Shown piece after piece: positions 36,764 through 44,799 of a stretch of 53,976 nt of DNA. The notes under the pieces are model-generated. The model was not told where the DNA came from. It did not search any database and was given only the letters and a program-made list of their open reading frames with translations. The stretch lies in contig NZ_JAUXOV010000017.1 of NCBI RefSeq assembly GCF_030684215.1, forward strand, positions 1 to 53,976, written 5' to 3'. The position numbers were made by a program, and so were the translations under genes. The stretch comes from Pseudotabrizicola sp. GTDB lineage: Bacteria; Pseudomonadota; Alphaproteobacteria; Rhodobacterales; Rhodobacteraceae. The stretch's first letter is position 1, and each line of letters starts with the position of its first letter.

Positions 36764-37819
36764 ATGCAGCCAATCATAGCCTTTGTTTTCTATCTGGGTC
36801 TGTTGGCCCCGGTTCTGGCGCAAGACCTTGTGGGCGATGCCTGGGGATTGGCAGACTCTGCAGACACAGACCGGGCAACCTGGGCTGGTATTCGACTTGC
36901 GCCATCCGGGGTGGGCAGCATTGTGGCACCCGAAATGCCGCATGATATCGTGCTTTTTGTCGGGCAAAAGTCCTTGGTCGCGGGTCAGGATATCGGTCAG
37001 GCCGCAGCCCTGATTTTGGACCGACACGGAAATCTGGCCCAAGACGGGACAAAGGTCACCATCACGCTGGATGAACGGCCGTTCCCCGTAACCAGCAAGA
37101 ACGGTCTTGCAGTTCAGCTCGTGGAGAGCACCCGCGCCGGGCATTACCACTCGGGGGCTGCAACAGAGTTTGTGCAGAGCAACCGGGCCGAATATGACGT
37201 GATCCCACATTTGCTGTCTGTTGTTCCAATGCTTGCGTCCGACAATGGCCTGGCCTTGGTAGAGGCCTTTCACGACTTTGGAACGCAGCCTTTGACCGAC
37301 CAATATGGCAACCTTGTTCTGGGCGGCACGTCGGCCAGTTTCATGCTGACAGCGGCGGATGGATCGATCACGCTTTTGCCGGGGCAGGCCCTGGGTGGTG
37401 CCGGGACGGCACGGATGCTGGCCCGTGATCTGGGCGAAGAGGTAGCCTTGTCAGGCCAGTACACCGTGCTGGTCGGCAACCGCGTGTCCGTGCCGTTGCC
37501 CTATGCTATCCGCCCGATCCGAGCTTCGGCCCCCTTGGCGATCGATCTGACGGCGGTGCCTGATCTGGGTCTGGCCAGAATGACCATCGGGCCGTTCATG
37601 ACCAACGCCGGGCATTACCTGAACGACGGCGCGCCGATCTTGGCGGTCGCGACACTTGGCAACGGAATAACGCTGACACATGAGGCTTGGGTTCAGGATG
37701 GCCGGATCGTGATTGACTGGCTTTTGCCAAAAGCCGGCGTACTGATTTCGGTGGCCATCGATTCACCTTTGGGCAGGGCCGAACAGTCCTTTTCACCAGC
37801 CAAAGCGGGGCAACCTTGA
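36764..37819 (+). CDS. Secreted protein of unknown family in polysaccharide locus
   Basis: 351 residues from the ATG at 36764, right after the previous stop. Signal peptide at about 1-19 (IIAFVFYLGLLAPVLA-QD). The rest is hydrophilic and beta-rich with no transmembrane segment. Two Ig-like modules are suggested by ILDRHGNLAQDGTKVTITLD and LTDQYGNLVLGGTSASFMLTAADG, which resemble Big-like folds (D-xGN-xxDGT pattern). I do not recognise a family. The coupling to the 1057-aa protein and the hydrolase suggests a periplasmic assembly partner. Confidence 0.65.
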   Translation: MQPIIAFVFYLGLLAPVLAQDLVGDAWGLADSADTDRATWAGIRLAPSGVGSIVAPEMPHDIVLFVGQKSLVAGQDIGQAAALILDRHGNLAQDGTKVTITLDERPFPVTSKNGLAVQLVESTRAGHYHSGAATEFVQSNRAEYDVIPHLLSVVPMLASDNGLALVEAFHDFGTQPLTDQYGNLVLGGTSASFMLTAADGSITLLPGQALGGAGTARMLARDLGEEVALSGQYTVLVGNRVSVPLPYAIRPIRASAPLAIDLTAVPDLGLARMTIGPFMTNAGHYLNDGAPILAVATLGNGITLTHEAWVQDGRIVIDWLLPKAGVLISVAIDSPLGRAEQSFSPAKAGQP

Positions 37820-39402
37820 TGCTGCGGTTTCGCCAGTCGCACCTGTTCATCAGTCTTGTCTTCCTCTCCTTTCTTGGTGGGGCAGTGTTTCTGTCGGCGC
37901 TTGGGTTTGCTGCGGCCATGGAGCGAACCACGACGTTTCGCTATTTTGATCAGGCTTTGTCAGGCTTTTCGCAAAGCCCCGATATCGTCGTCTGGCGGCA
38001 AAACAGCGATCTTGACCGGCCTGTAACTCCACAGGATGAATACGAAATAGGCAAGGCCGTGGCCGAGGCTTGGGCGCTGTATGCCGCGGCGCTTTCCACC
38101 GGAGACCCGCAGTATCTGCCTGACCGCTTTAGCGGCCCAGCCCTGATGCGCACGAAACACGCAAGCCTGACGGCACTGATGAACAAGCCACAACAAGCCC
38201 AAGGGTCTTCGGTGGCGATGGCCGTGCTGCATCACAACCCAAGACCGGTGTTTCACCATATGGACGGCTCGGTTCTGGTGCTGGAAGACCGTCGCCTGAC
38301 TGCGCGCCTTGGCCTTGATGCAGCGCGCAATCTGACTGACCTGCGCCTTAGCCTTGATGACACCCTGACGATTTTGATGAACGAATCGACCGGCTGGCAC
38401 GTCTTTGCCCATGAAATGCAGGGCAGTACCTTCCTTGCCCCGACGCAGGCCCAGCCATCACCCGCGCGGCCCAGCGTTGATCTACCGCGCCTTGCGGGGC
38501 TCAATTATTATCCCGCCGCAACGCCCTGGCGCCAGTTCTGGCCAAGCTACGATGCGGCAATCATTTCAGCCGATCTTGATCTGGTGCACGACCTGGGTGC
38601 CAACACGATCCGCATCTTTTTGCCGCGCAGTGATTTTCTGGACCCGGAAGCGCAGCCGACAAACCTTTTGCGACTAGAGGCGCTCCTGTCTCTGGCGCAC
38701 GAACGGGGCCTGAAAGTGATGCCAACCCTGTTCGATCTGAAAGGCGATTATGCCCAGCATCTGTGGGCGCATGACGATGCGATGCTGCGGGAAGTGATCC
38801 CTGTTCTTGCGGCGTCACCGGCTGTTGTTCTGGTTGATCTGAAAAACGAGCCCGATCTGGACTATGAAACCCATGGTCAGGGTCTTGTGCAGGCATGGCT
38901 TGCGACAATGGCGGCAACGACGCGGCAAATCGCGCCCGATCTGCCGCTGACAATCGGGTTTTCCGCAGCCGGGCCTTCCGTCGATCTACCAGAACAGGTT
39001 CAGGGTTGGCTGGATGTTGTCAGCTATCATGATTATGCGCCCATCGACGGCGCGGCAGAAAGGTTGGCCACCACAATGGCCAAAGCGGAGGGGCGTCCGG
39101 TGATGATCACCGAAATCGGAACCAGTTCCTGGACCTTGTTGGCTGGCCTGCCATCATCAGAAGCGGACCAGGCCGAAAAGGTTGGCGCACGGCTGAACGC
39201 TTTGGCCAAGGCCGACGGGCTGCTGATCTGGACCCTGCATGATTTCCCGAACCCCGATGCCGTTGCGGTGGGCGCCTCACCCTGGGTGCGAAAGCTGCAA
39301 TCGCATTTTGGTCTTTATGATTCTGATGGCCGCGAAAAGCCCATCGGAGCCGTTTCGCGCAGCTTTTTTGCCAAGTATCTGTCGGAGTCTTTGGATGAAT
39401 GA
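37819..39402 (+). CDS. Membrane-anchored glycoside hydrolase, clan GH-A-like TIM barrel
   Basis: 527 residues from the ATG at 37819 (TGATG overlap). N-terminal anchor at about 7-33, then a 180-residue domain resembling NTF2-like folds (EYEIGKAVAEAWALYAAALSTGDPQYLPDRF). From about 215, a (beta/alpha)8 hydrolase: GLNYYPAATPWRQFW, LGANTIRIFLP, LKVMPTLFDLKGDY, acid/base Glu344 in DLKNEPD, DVVSYHDYA, nucleophile Glu432 in MITEIG, and LLIWTLHDFPNP. This is the GH5/GH39-like two-Glu layout. It may trim or transfer the polysaccharide made by neighbouring genes. Confidence 0.8.
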   Translation: MLRFRQSHLFISLVFLSFLGGAVFLSALGFAAAMERTTTFRYFDQALSGFSQSPDIVVWRQNSDLDRPVTPQDEYEIGKAVAEAWALYAAALSTGDPQYLPDRFSGPALMRTKHASLTALMNKPQQAQGSSVAMAVLHHNPRPVFHHMDGSVLVLEDRRLTARLGLDAARNLTDLRLSLDDTLTILMNESTGWHVFAHEMQGSTFLAPTQAQPSPARPSVDLPRLAGLNYYPAATPWRQFWPSYDAAIISADLDLVHDLGANTIRIFLPRSDFLDPEAQPTNLLRLEALLSLAHERGLKVMPTLFDLKGDYAQHLWAHDDAMLREVIPVLAASPAVVLVDLKNEPDLDYETHGQGLVQAWLATMAATTRQIAPDLPLTIGFSAAGPSVDLPEQVQGWLDVVSYHDYAPIDGAAERLATTMAKAEGRPVMITEIGTSSWTLLAGLPSSEADQAEKVGARLNALAKADGLLIWTLHDFPNPDAVAVGASPWVRKLQSHFGLYDSDGREKPIGAVSRSFFAKYLSESLDE

Positions 39403-40594
39403 ACGTTCCAGCCTGAAAATTGCTTTGGTCAGCGCCTTTCCGCCCGGAATGCTGTCGTTGAACGAATACGGTCTGCACCTTGCCCGCGAACTGGCCGCCC
39501 ATCCGCAAGTGGCCGAGGTGGTCATTCTTGCAGACAAGCTTCCCTTGGCGCTGGATGAACTGGATCTGGGGCCAAAACTGCGGGTGGAGCGGGTCTGGCG
39601 TTTCAACAGTCTGGCGACGCTGCCCGCGCTATTGGCGGCGCTGCGAAAAGAGAAGCCGGATGGCGTGATCTTTAACCTGCAGACCGCGACCTTTGGCGAC
39701 CGCGAGGCAACGGCAGCCTTGGGTCTGCTGTCCCCTATGGTGTCACGGCTGATCGGATGCCCAAGCGGGGTCATCGCGCATAACATCATTGCCGGAATCG
39801 ATCTGGATACGACGATCCTCAAAGGGCAAAGGCTTCGGCAAGGCATCGTGCGAGGCGGGGGCCGGATCGTGACGGCCGCGATGTGCAGGGCCAGCTATCT
39901 GACCACCACGTTGGCCAGCTATCGTGATCTGCTGGTGGCAGCGCAACCAAAGCGCGACATCAGCCTTGTTCCGCATGGCACCTTTGATTCCACACCCCGC
40001 CCATGGCTTGCCTTGGCCAGCCGCCCAAAGCGGATTGTGACCATGGGCAAGTTTGGAACCTACAAACGGCTGGAAACGCTGATCGCCGCCTTTCAGCAGT
40101 TGCGGCTTGATCCGCGGCACCAAGACCTTGAACTAGTCATCGGTGGCACCGATCACCCGAACATGGCCGGGTATATGGCGGGTGTTGCAGCCACCCACAG
40201 TGCCCAGCCGGGCCTGATTTTTCGCGGCTATGTGGCCGAAGACGATATCGCCACCTTTTTCGAATCGGCCCGTGTCAGCGTTTTCGACTATGATTCCACC
40301 ACCGGCTCGTCCGGGGTCTTGCATCAGACGGCCTCTTATGGGGCGGTGCCGGTGTTCCCCCATATTGGCGACTTTGTGGATCTCTGCCGCGACGAAGGCC
40401 TGAACGGCTACAACTATGAACCCGGTGACGCTGCGGGGATGGCCTCAGCGATCGACCTTGCCCTGTCATCGCCCGAAGCCGAACATCTGGCGCGGGCCAA
40501 TCGCGATGCGGCCATGGGCATGCCACTGGCTCAGGTGGCCGCCTTTCATGTGGAAAAGATCGCACGGCTTTCGGCTGGCAAAATGCGCTGCTGA
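39395..40594 (+). CDS. GT-B glycosyltransferase (GT4-like)
   Basis: 399 residues from the ATG at 39395, overlapping the hydrolase by 8 bases. N-terminal KIALVSAFPPGMLSLNEYGLHLARELA, hinge VPHGTF, donor domain IVTMGKFGTYKRLETLIAAFQQL, LVIGGTDHPNM, LIFRGYVAEDDIATFFESARVSVFDYDSTTGSSGVLHQTASYGAVPVFP. The acidic E-x7-E region is replaced by TGSSGVLHQTASYG, common in bacterial GT4. Cytosolic; builds the repeat unit. Confidence 0.85.
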   Translation: MNERSSLKIALVSAFPPGMLSLNEYGLHLARELAAHPQVAEVVILADKLPLALDELDLGPKLRVERVWRFNSLATLPALLAALRKEKPDGVIFNLQTATFGDREATAALGLLSPMVSRLIGCPSGVIAHNIIAGIDLDTTILKGQRLRQGIVRGGGRIVTAAMCRASYLTTTLASYRDLLVAAQPKRDISLVPHGTFDSTPRPWLALASRPKRIVTMGKFGTYKRLETLIAAFQQLRLDPRHQDLELVIGGTDHPNMAGYMAGVAATHSAQPGLIFRGYVAEDDIATFFESARVSVFDYDSTTGSSGVLHQTASYGAVPVFPHIGDFVDLCRDEGLNGYNYEPGDAAGMASAIDLALSSPEAEHLARANRDAAMGMPLAQVAAFHVEKIARLSAGKMRC

Positions 40595-40897
40595 TCCGCA
40601 CCCACATCTTTTGCTCGATCAGATGAACGCGCATGGCGATCGCTGTGTGACACTGCCGCGTCACATGGGCCGGTGCGCGAAAGGTCATGACCTGTTCCTG
40701 TCAGCAGGCCCGGCGCGAGCAATGGTAAATCAGGATACGGCCCTATCCTGTCGGGTATAAGGGCACCCATTTTGGGGCAAATTGTGAACGATTGTCGGCC
40801 GGCCGCTATCCGATTTTGGCGCTGTTAGATGCCGACGCGGATTAGCTTTGAAGGGGGTGGTTAGGGAAAACAGGGTTAACAGAAAGAGGCCCTGCCA
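40595..40897. other. Intergenic gap with probable promoter, no gene seen
   Basis: 303 bp between two glycosyltransferase genes on the same strand. The part from 40780 to 40895 is less GC-rich and ends in AAAGAGG before the next ATG, so a second promoter of the locus probably lies here. No clear operator or terminator hairpin. Confidence 0.35.
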
Positions 40898-41812
40898 ATG
40901 ACCATGCATTCCACAAACCTGATCAACATGATTATACCCGGCCCGGCATCTTCCGCTGCGCCAAAGTCAGGCATCGAGGTCGCCTTGGTCATGCCCTGCT
41001 ACAACGAGGCCCTGCGCCTTGATTCAGAAACAATCCTGAATTTTTTGCACGGTCATCCGGCTGTTCATCTTATTCTTGTGAACGATGGAAGCACCGACAC
41101 GACCCTATCACTGCTGGTGTCGATGACCCACGTTCTACCGCGTCAGATCACCGTCGTCGATCTGTCGGTCAACAGTGGAAAGGCCGAAGCGGTGCGCCAG
41201 GGCTTATTGCATGCACTGGCAATGGATGCCCCTCTTGTGGCCTATTGGGATGCCGATCTGGCAACCCCACTGGACGCTGTCGAAGACTTTGCCCGCGTCG
41301 CCAAACGTCATCCGGAAATCGCAGTCATGTTCGGTTCGCGCCGTCAGATGCTGGGACACCGCATCCGCCGCACATTCATGCGCAAGGTTATTTCCCGCAC
41401 CTGTGCAACGATGGCCCGCATGGCCCTGTCTCTGGCGATTTCCGATACCCAGTGCGGCGCCAAGTTGTTGCGCGCCAATGATGCGCTACGCGAGGCCGTC
41501 GCGACCCCATTCACTGCCGGTTGGCTGTTTGACGTTGAACTGTTCGCGCGTGTCCGCCGTGCCGCTCACCCTGCCGAGAACGGCTTTTACGAATTCCCCC
41601 TGCCACAGTGGGACGAAATTCCAGGCTCCAAAGTCTCGGGTCGGGCGGTTATCAAGGCGGCGATCCGCATGTTGGGCCTAATTGGCGAATATCGGCTTGG
41701 GCTTAAAGCCAGCCAACAGGCCAAAACTGCCACGACGCCAAGCAGCAGCCCCCGGCTGTTCCGCGGGGGTCGCGCGATCGACCTGCCGTTGGCCTTTGCG
41801 GCAATAGAGTGA
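40898..41812 (+). CDS. GT-A family 2 glycosyltransferase (dolichyl-phosphate glucosyltransferase-like)
   Basis: 304 residues. N-terminal nucleotide-sugar fold VALVMPCYNEALRLD, VNDGSTDTTLS (DGS), NSGKAEAVRQGLLHAL and catalytic AYWDADLATPLDAV (DAD metal motif), with GSRR, then the acceptor-side SDTQCGAKLLRAN and WLFDVELF. This arrangement is like Alg5/DPM-type enzymes that load a polyprenyl phosphate. No obvious C-terminal membrane helices. It overlaps the flippase gene by one base (TGATG). Confidence 0.87.
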   Translation: MTMHSTNLINMIIPGPASSAAPKSGIEVALVMPCYNEALRLDSETILNFLHGHPAVHLILVNDGSTDTTLSLLVSMTHVLPRQITVVDLSVNSGKAEAVRQGLLHALAMDAPLVAYWDADLATPLDAVEDFARVAKRHPEIAVMFGSRRQMLGHRIRRTFMRKVISRTCATMARMALSLAISDTQCGAKLLRANDALREAVATPFTAGWLFDVELFARVRRAAHPAENGFYEFPLPQWDEIPGSKVSGRAVIKAAIRMLGLIGEYRLGLKASQQAKTATTPSSSPRLFRGGRAIDLPLAFAAIE

Positions 41813-43143
41813 TGCACATGGTTGCCAGCATCACCCAAGGGTCCGGTTCGCGGCGCGGCGCAGGCCTTTTGGCCCTTTTGGCGAGCCCGGCGGTCGCTGT
41901 CTTTCTGTCGCACAATATCGCGAATGCTGGAAATCTGTTCTACAACATGCTGTTCAGCCGGTGGTTGGGCCCTGAAACTTTCGGGGTTCTGGCCACCCTT
42001 CTGACGCTGAAACTGGCCATTCTGGCGCTGTTGAACGCGTTGCAGATGGCTGTCAGCCAGCAGGTGTCGCGCGGGCACAACCCGGTCCTGACCAAGGCTT
42101 TGGCGGTGCTGGATCGCCGCATGATCGTCGGCCTGAGTGTTCTTGCCCTGCTTTTGCTGCCTCTGGCGATCAGTGGTCAGCTGACATCAGCCTTGGGTCT
42201 GCCGCAAGGGGCTGCAACTGCCCTTGCCATCTTGTTGCTGGCTGTGCCAATCACGGCGCCTTTGTGCATTTGGCGGGGCATTGCCATGGGGCGGCAGAGA
42301 ACCGGAATTATTGTCGCCTCTGGTCAGCTTGAAATGGGTGTCAGACTGCTTGGTGGGGCGCTTGCCTGGGTCGCAGGTTGGGGTCTGACGGGCGTTGTCG
42401 CGGCGCTGGTGTTGTCATTGGTTGCGGGCTGGCTTCCGGTTCGCCGCCTAGGCCTCGCACATGGCAGCCGCGACGCGCCGACGGCAGATCATAAAGCCGA
42501 GATGCGTTTTATCCTGAAGCTGGCCCTGCCATTTGCCGCATTGCAAGCGGCCCAGGTTGCCCTGATGGATGGCGATGTGCTGGCGGCATCGGTCTTGTTG
42601 GATCAGCGTGACACCGGCTATGTTGCTGTGCTGGGCCTGCTTCAACGCATTCAGTTTTTCGCCTGTTTCGGGCTGGCGGCAGTTTTGTTGCCCTCCGTCA
42701 CCGCTGCATCAATGCGCGGCGAAAGTGGCCTGCGTGAAATGCGTCCGATTGCCTTTCTGTTTGGCGCAACCGTGCTGCCGCTGCTGGGTGTGATGTATCT
42801 TTTCCCGGCCAAATTGCTGGTGATCGTTGCAGGGCCCGAGTTTGCAGGCGCAGCACCTGCCTTGTTGGCGACGGGTCTGGCGGCTGCGGCCTTTACCGGG
42901 TCTTATCTGATGGCAACGATTTTGGCGGCATGGTCTGACCGCCGCGGTCTTGTGCTGTTTGCGCTGGCGGTGCCGGTTCAGTTTGGAAGCTATGCCATAC
43001 TGTCGAAACTTTGGCCCGATTTTGAGCTGACTCACCTGATGACCACCAAGGCCATTGTCCAAACCTTGCTTGCACTTGGACTGTCGTCGCTTGTCGCGCA
43101 AAATATTTACACGCGTTTCGTGTCATTAAAGGCTGGAGTCTGA
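41812..43143 (+). CDS. Oligosaccharide flippase, Wzx/MOP-like
   Basis: 443 residues with about 12-14 hydrophobic helices starting at residue 20 (LLALLASPAVAVFLSHNIANAGNLFYNMLFSRWLGPETFGVLATL). That is the standard N-terminal pattern of polysaccharide-biosynthesis flippases. LMDGDVLAASVLLDQRDTGYVAVLGLLQRIQFF (about 247-279) matches the mid-protein helix. It would flip the lipid-linked unit to the periplasm, upstream of the polymer and hydrolase functions. Confidence 0.85.
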   Translation: MHMVASITQGSGSRRGAGLLALLASPAVAVFLSHNIANAGNLFYNMLFSRWLGPETFGVLATLLTLKLAILALLNALQMAVSQQVSRGHNPVLTKALAVLDRRMIVGLSVLALLLLPLAISGQLTSALGLPQGAATALAILLLAVPITAPLCIWRGIAMGRQRTGIIVASGQLEMGVRLLGGALAWVAGWGLTGVVAALVLSLVAGWLPVRRLGLAHGSRDAPTADHKAEMRFILKLALPFAALQAAQVALMDGDVLAASVLLDQRDTGYVAVLGLLQRIQFFACFGLAAVLLPSVTAASMRGESGLREMRPIAFLFGATVLPLLGVMYLFPAKLLVIVAGPEFAGAAPALLATGLAAAAFTGSYLMATILAAWSDRRGLVLFALAVPVQFGSYAILSKLWPDFELTHLMTTKAIVQTLLALGLSSLVAQNIYTRFVSLKAGV

Positions 43144-43536
43144 CGTTGATCGGTGTCCCATCGGTATAAGACTTTTCCAGAACCCCCGTTTGGGCACCCG
43201 TCAGACCAAGTCTGCCGCAAAATAGCCCTGGGCTATCGGTGTTTGCGGTGCAAACAGCTGCCAGTGGACGCTGGGCACCGACGTCTTGCGCCAATCAGAT
43301 CATGGTCTTTTCACACTTGATCTCTGTCACCCCCATATTCGCACTGAATGTCACGCTGTGGTCGTCACGCGCCCTTATGCCGTTCATTGCCTGTGCGCTT
43401 GGATCGGGATTCCTATCCGTTTGGGACAAAGTAGGGTGCAAAGGGTCGCCCGATGCATCCGGGGGCGCAGTAGCCCTTTTGCCAGATTGCGTGGCACAAA
43501 GGATGTAACAAATGAAAGTTTGAAAGGAACACAGCG
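43144..43536. other. Intergenic gap before manC, no gene seen
   Basis: 393 bp with only short, motif-free open frames. A GGAAC/AAAGGAA site precedes manC, so its promoter is likely in the 43300-43520 part; no operator is evident to me. Confidence 0.35.
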
Positions 43537-44706
43537 ATGACCCCGATTACCCCTGTTCTGCTTTGTGGCGGTTCTGGCACCCGTCTGTGGCCCATGTCGA
43601 GCAAAGACCTGCCCAAGCAATTTGGCCGGCTGTTGGGCGAAGAAACGCTTTACCAGTCGGCTCTGACGCGGCTTTCTGGGCCAGGCTGGGCCGCCCCTGT
43701 TGTTGTGACCGCTGACGACTATCTGAACATCGCCCGAGATCAGGCCAAGGCGGTCGGCATTGCTCCATCCTGCCTGATTGTCGAACCCTCCGCCCGCAAT
43801 ACGGCCCCAGCAATTTTGGCCGCAGCAGTCCACTTGTTCAGCATGGACGCCAATGCGCTGGTTCTGGTCGCTCCGTCAGATCACGCCATTCCCGATGCTG
43901 CTGCGTTCCGCGCCGCCGTCGAAGCAGGCACGCAATCGGCCCGAAAGGGCCAGATCGTCACCTTTGGCATCCGCCCGACCCGCGCGGAGACCGGTTATGG
44001 CTGGCTGGAACTGGGCGAAAGCCCTGAAGATTTCCTTCCACGGCCCCTGTCGCTGAAAGGCTTTGTCGAAAAGCCAAAAACACCGCAGGCCGAGGCGATG
44101 CTTGCCTCTGGCAAATATCTTTGGAATTCCGGTATCTTCTTGGCCGAAGCGCGCACGCTGATTGCGGCCTTCTTGGCCCATGCCGAACACATGATGATGC
44201 CGGTGATCGATGCGGTCATGGATGCAAAAGAAGCCAAGGATACGCTTCATCTGTCGGCCACATCCTGGAGCAAGGCAGAAGACATCTCGGTTGACGTTGC
44301 GGTGATGGAAAAGGCGACGAACCTCTGCGTCGTCCCATTTGCCGCTGGTTGGTCAGACCTAGGCGATTGGGACGCAATCTGGCGCGAAATGACGTCAGAA
44401 GCCGGTGGTATGGTGACACATGGGGACGTGACCGTCATCGGCTGCGAGGACAGTCTGCTCAGGTCTGACACGCAGGGTGTTGAATTGGTCGGCATTGGTC
44501 TGACGAACATGATCGTTGTGGCGATCGGCGATGCCATTCTTGTGGCCCACAAAAGTCGTGTCCAAGACGTGAAAGAAGCCGTTGCCAGGCTGAGTGCGCG
44601 CTCTGTCGGTCAGTCAGAAGGGCTCCGCTCGCGGATCACCAAAGGCGTCGTACCACTTTTCTTCCGGCCGCACAATCACAGACCACCGATTGCCGCCCTT
44701 TGCTGA
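43537..44706 (+). CDS. manC: Mannose-1-phosphate guanylyltransferase without the isomerase domain
   Basis: 389 residues with the nucleotidyltransferase start VLLCGGSGTRLWPMSSKDLPKQF, where the family Arg of PLSR is Ser. Other blocks are VEPSARNTAPAILAAA, VLVAPSDHAI, GIRPTRAETGYGWLELGE, FVEKPKTPQAEAML, YLWNSGIFLAEA, ISVDVAVMEKA and AGWSDLGDWDAIW. It makes GDP-mannose from GTP and Man-1-P. Most homologs of this type are about 470 residues with a C-terminal cupin; here the cupin is missing and the last 30 residues (RSRITKGVVPLFFRPHNH) look unrelated. The cupin occurs alone at 32.9 kb. Confidence 0.85.
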   Translation: MTPITPVLLCGGSGTRLWPMSSKDLPKQFGRLLGEETLYQSALTRLSGPGWAAPVVVTADDYLNIARDQAKAVGIAPSCLIVEPSARNTAPAILAAAVHLFSMDANALVLVAPSDHAIPDAAAFRAAVEAGTQSARKGQIVTFGIRPTRAETGYGWLELGESPEDFLPRPLSLKGFVEKPKTPQAEAMLASGKYLWNSGIFLAEARTLIAAFLAHAEHMMMPVIDAVMDAKEAKDTLHLSATSWSKAEDISVDVAVMEKATNLCVVPFAAGWSDLGDWDAIWREMTSEAGGMVTHGDVTVIGCEDSLLRSDTQGVELVGIGLTNMIVVAIGDAILVAHKSRVQDVKEAVARLSARSVGQSEGLRSRITKGVVPLFFRPHNHRPPIAALC

Positions 44707-44744
44707 TCAACCAACCTACCCGATTGGATAGGTCGGGTGTCCGG

Positions 44745-44758
44745 TTGCGCGCTATCAA
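44745..44758. promoter_or_regulatory. FNR/NnrR-like box upstream of the NO-sensor operon
   Basis: TTGCGCGCTATCAA has the CRP/FNR-family form TTG-N8-CAA. The left half TTGCG is the NnrR-type arm and the right half ATCAA the FNR-type arm. It lies 41 bp before the FIST start codon, in the 93-bp gap after manC. Fits control by a nitric-oxide- or oxygen-responsive regulator; binding is inference from motif and position. Confidence 0.5.
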
Positions 44759-44799
44759 ACCGCCCCCACTCTGTTATCGTTCCGCGTGTGAGGGCAGGT

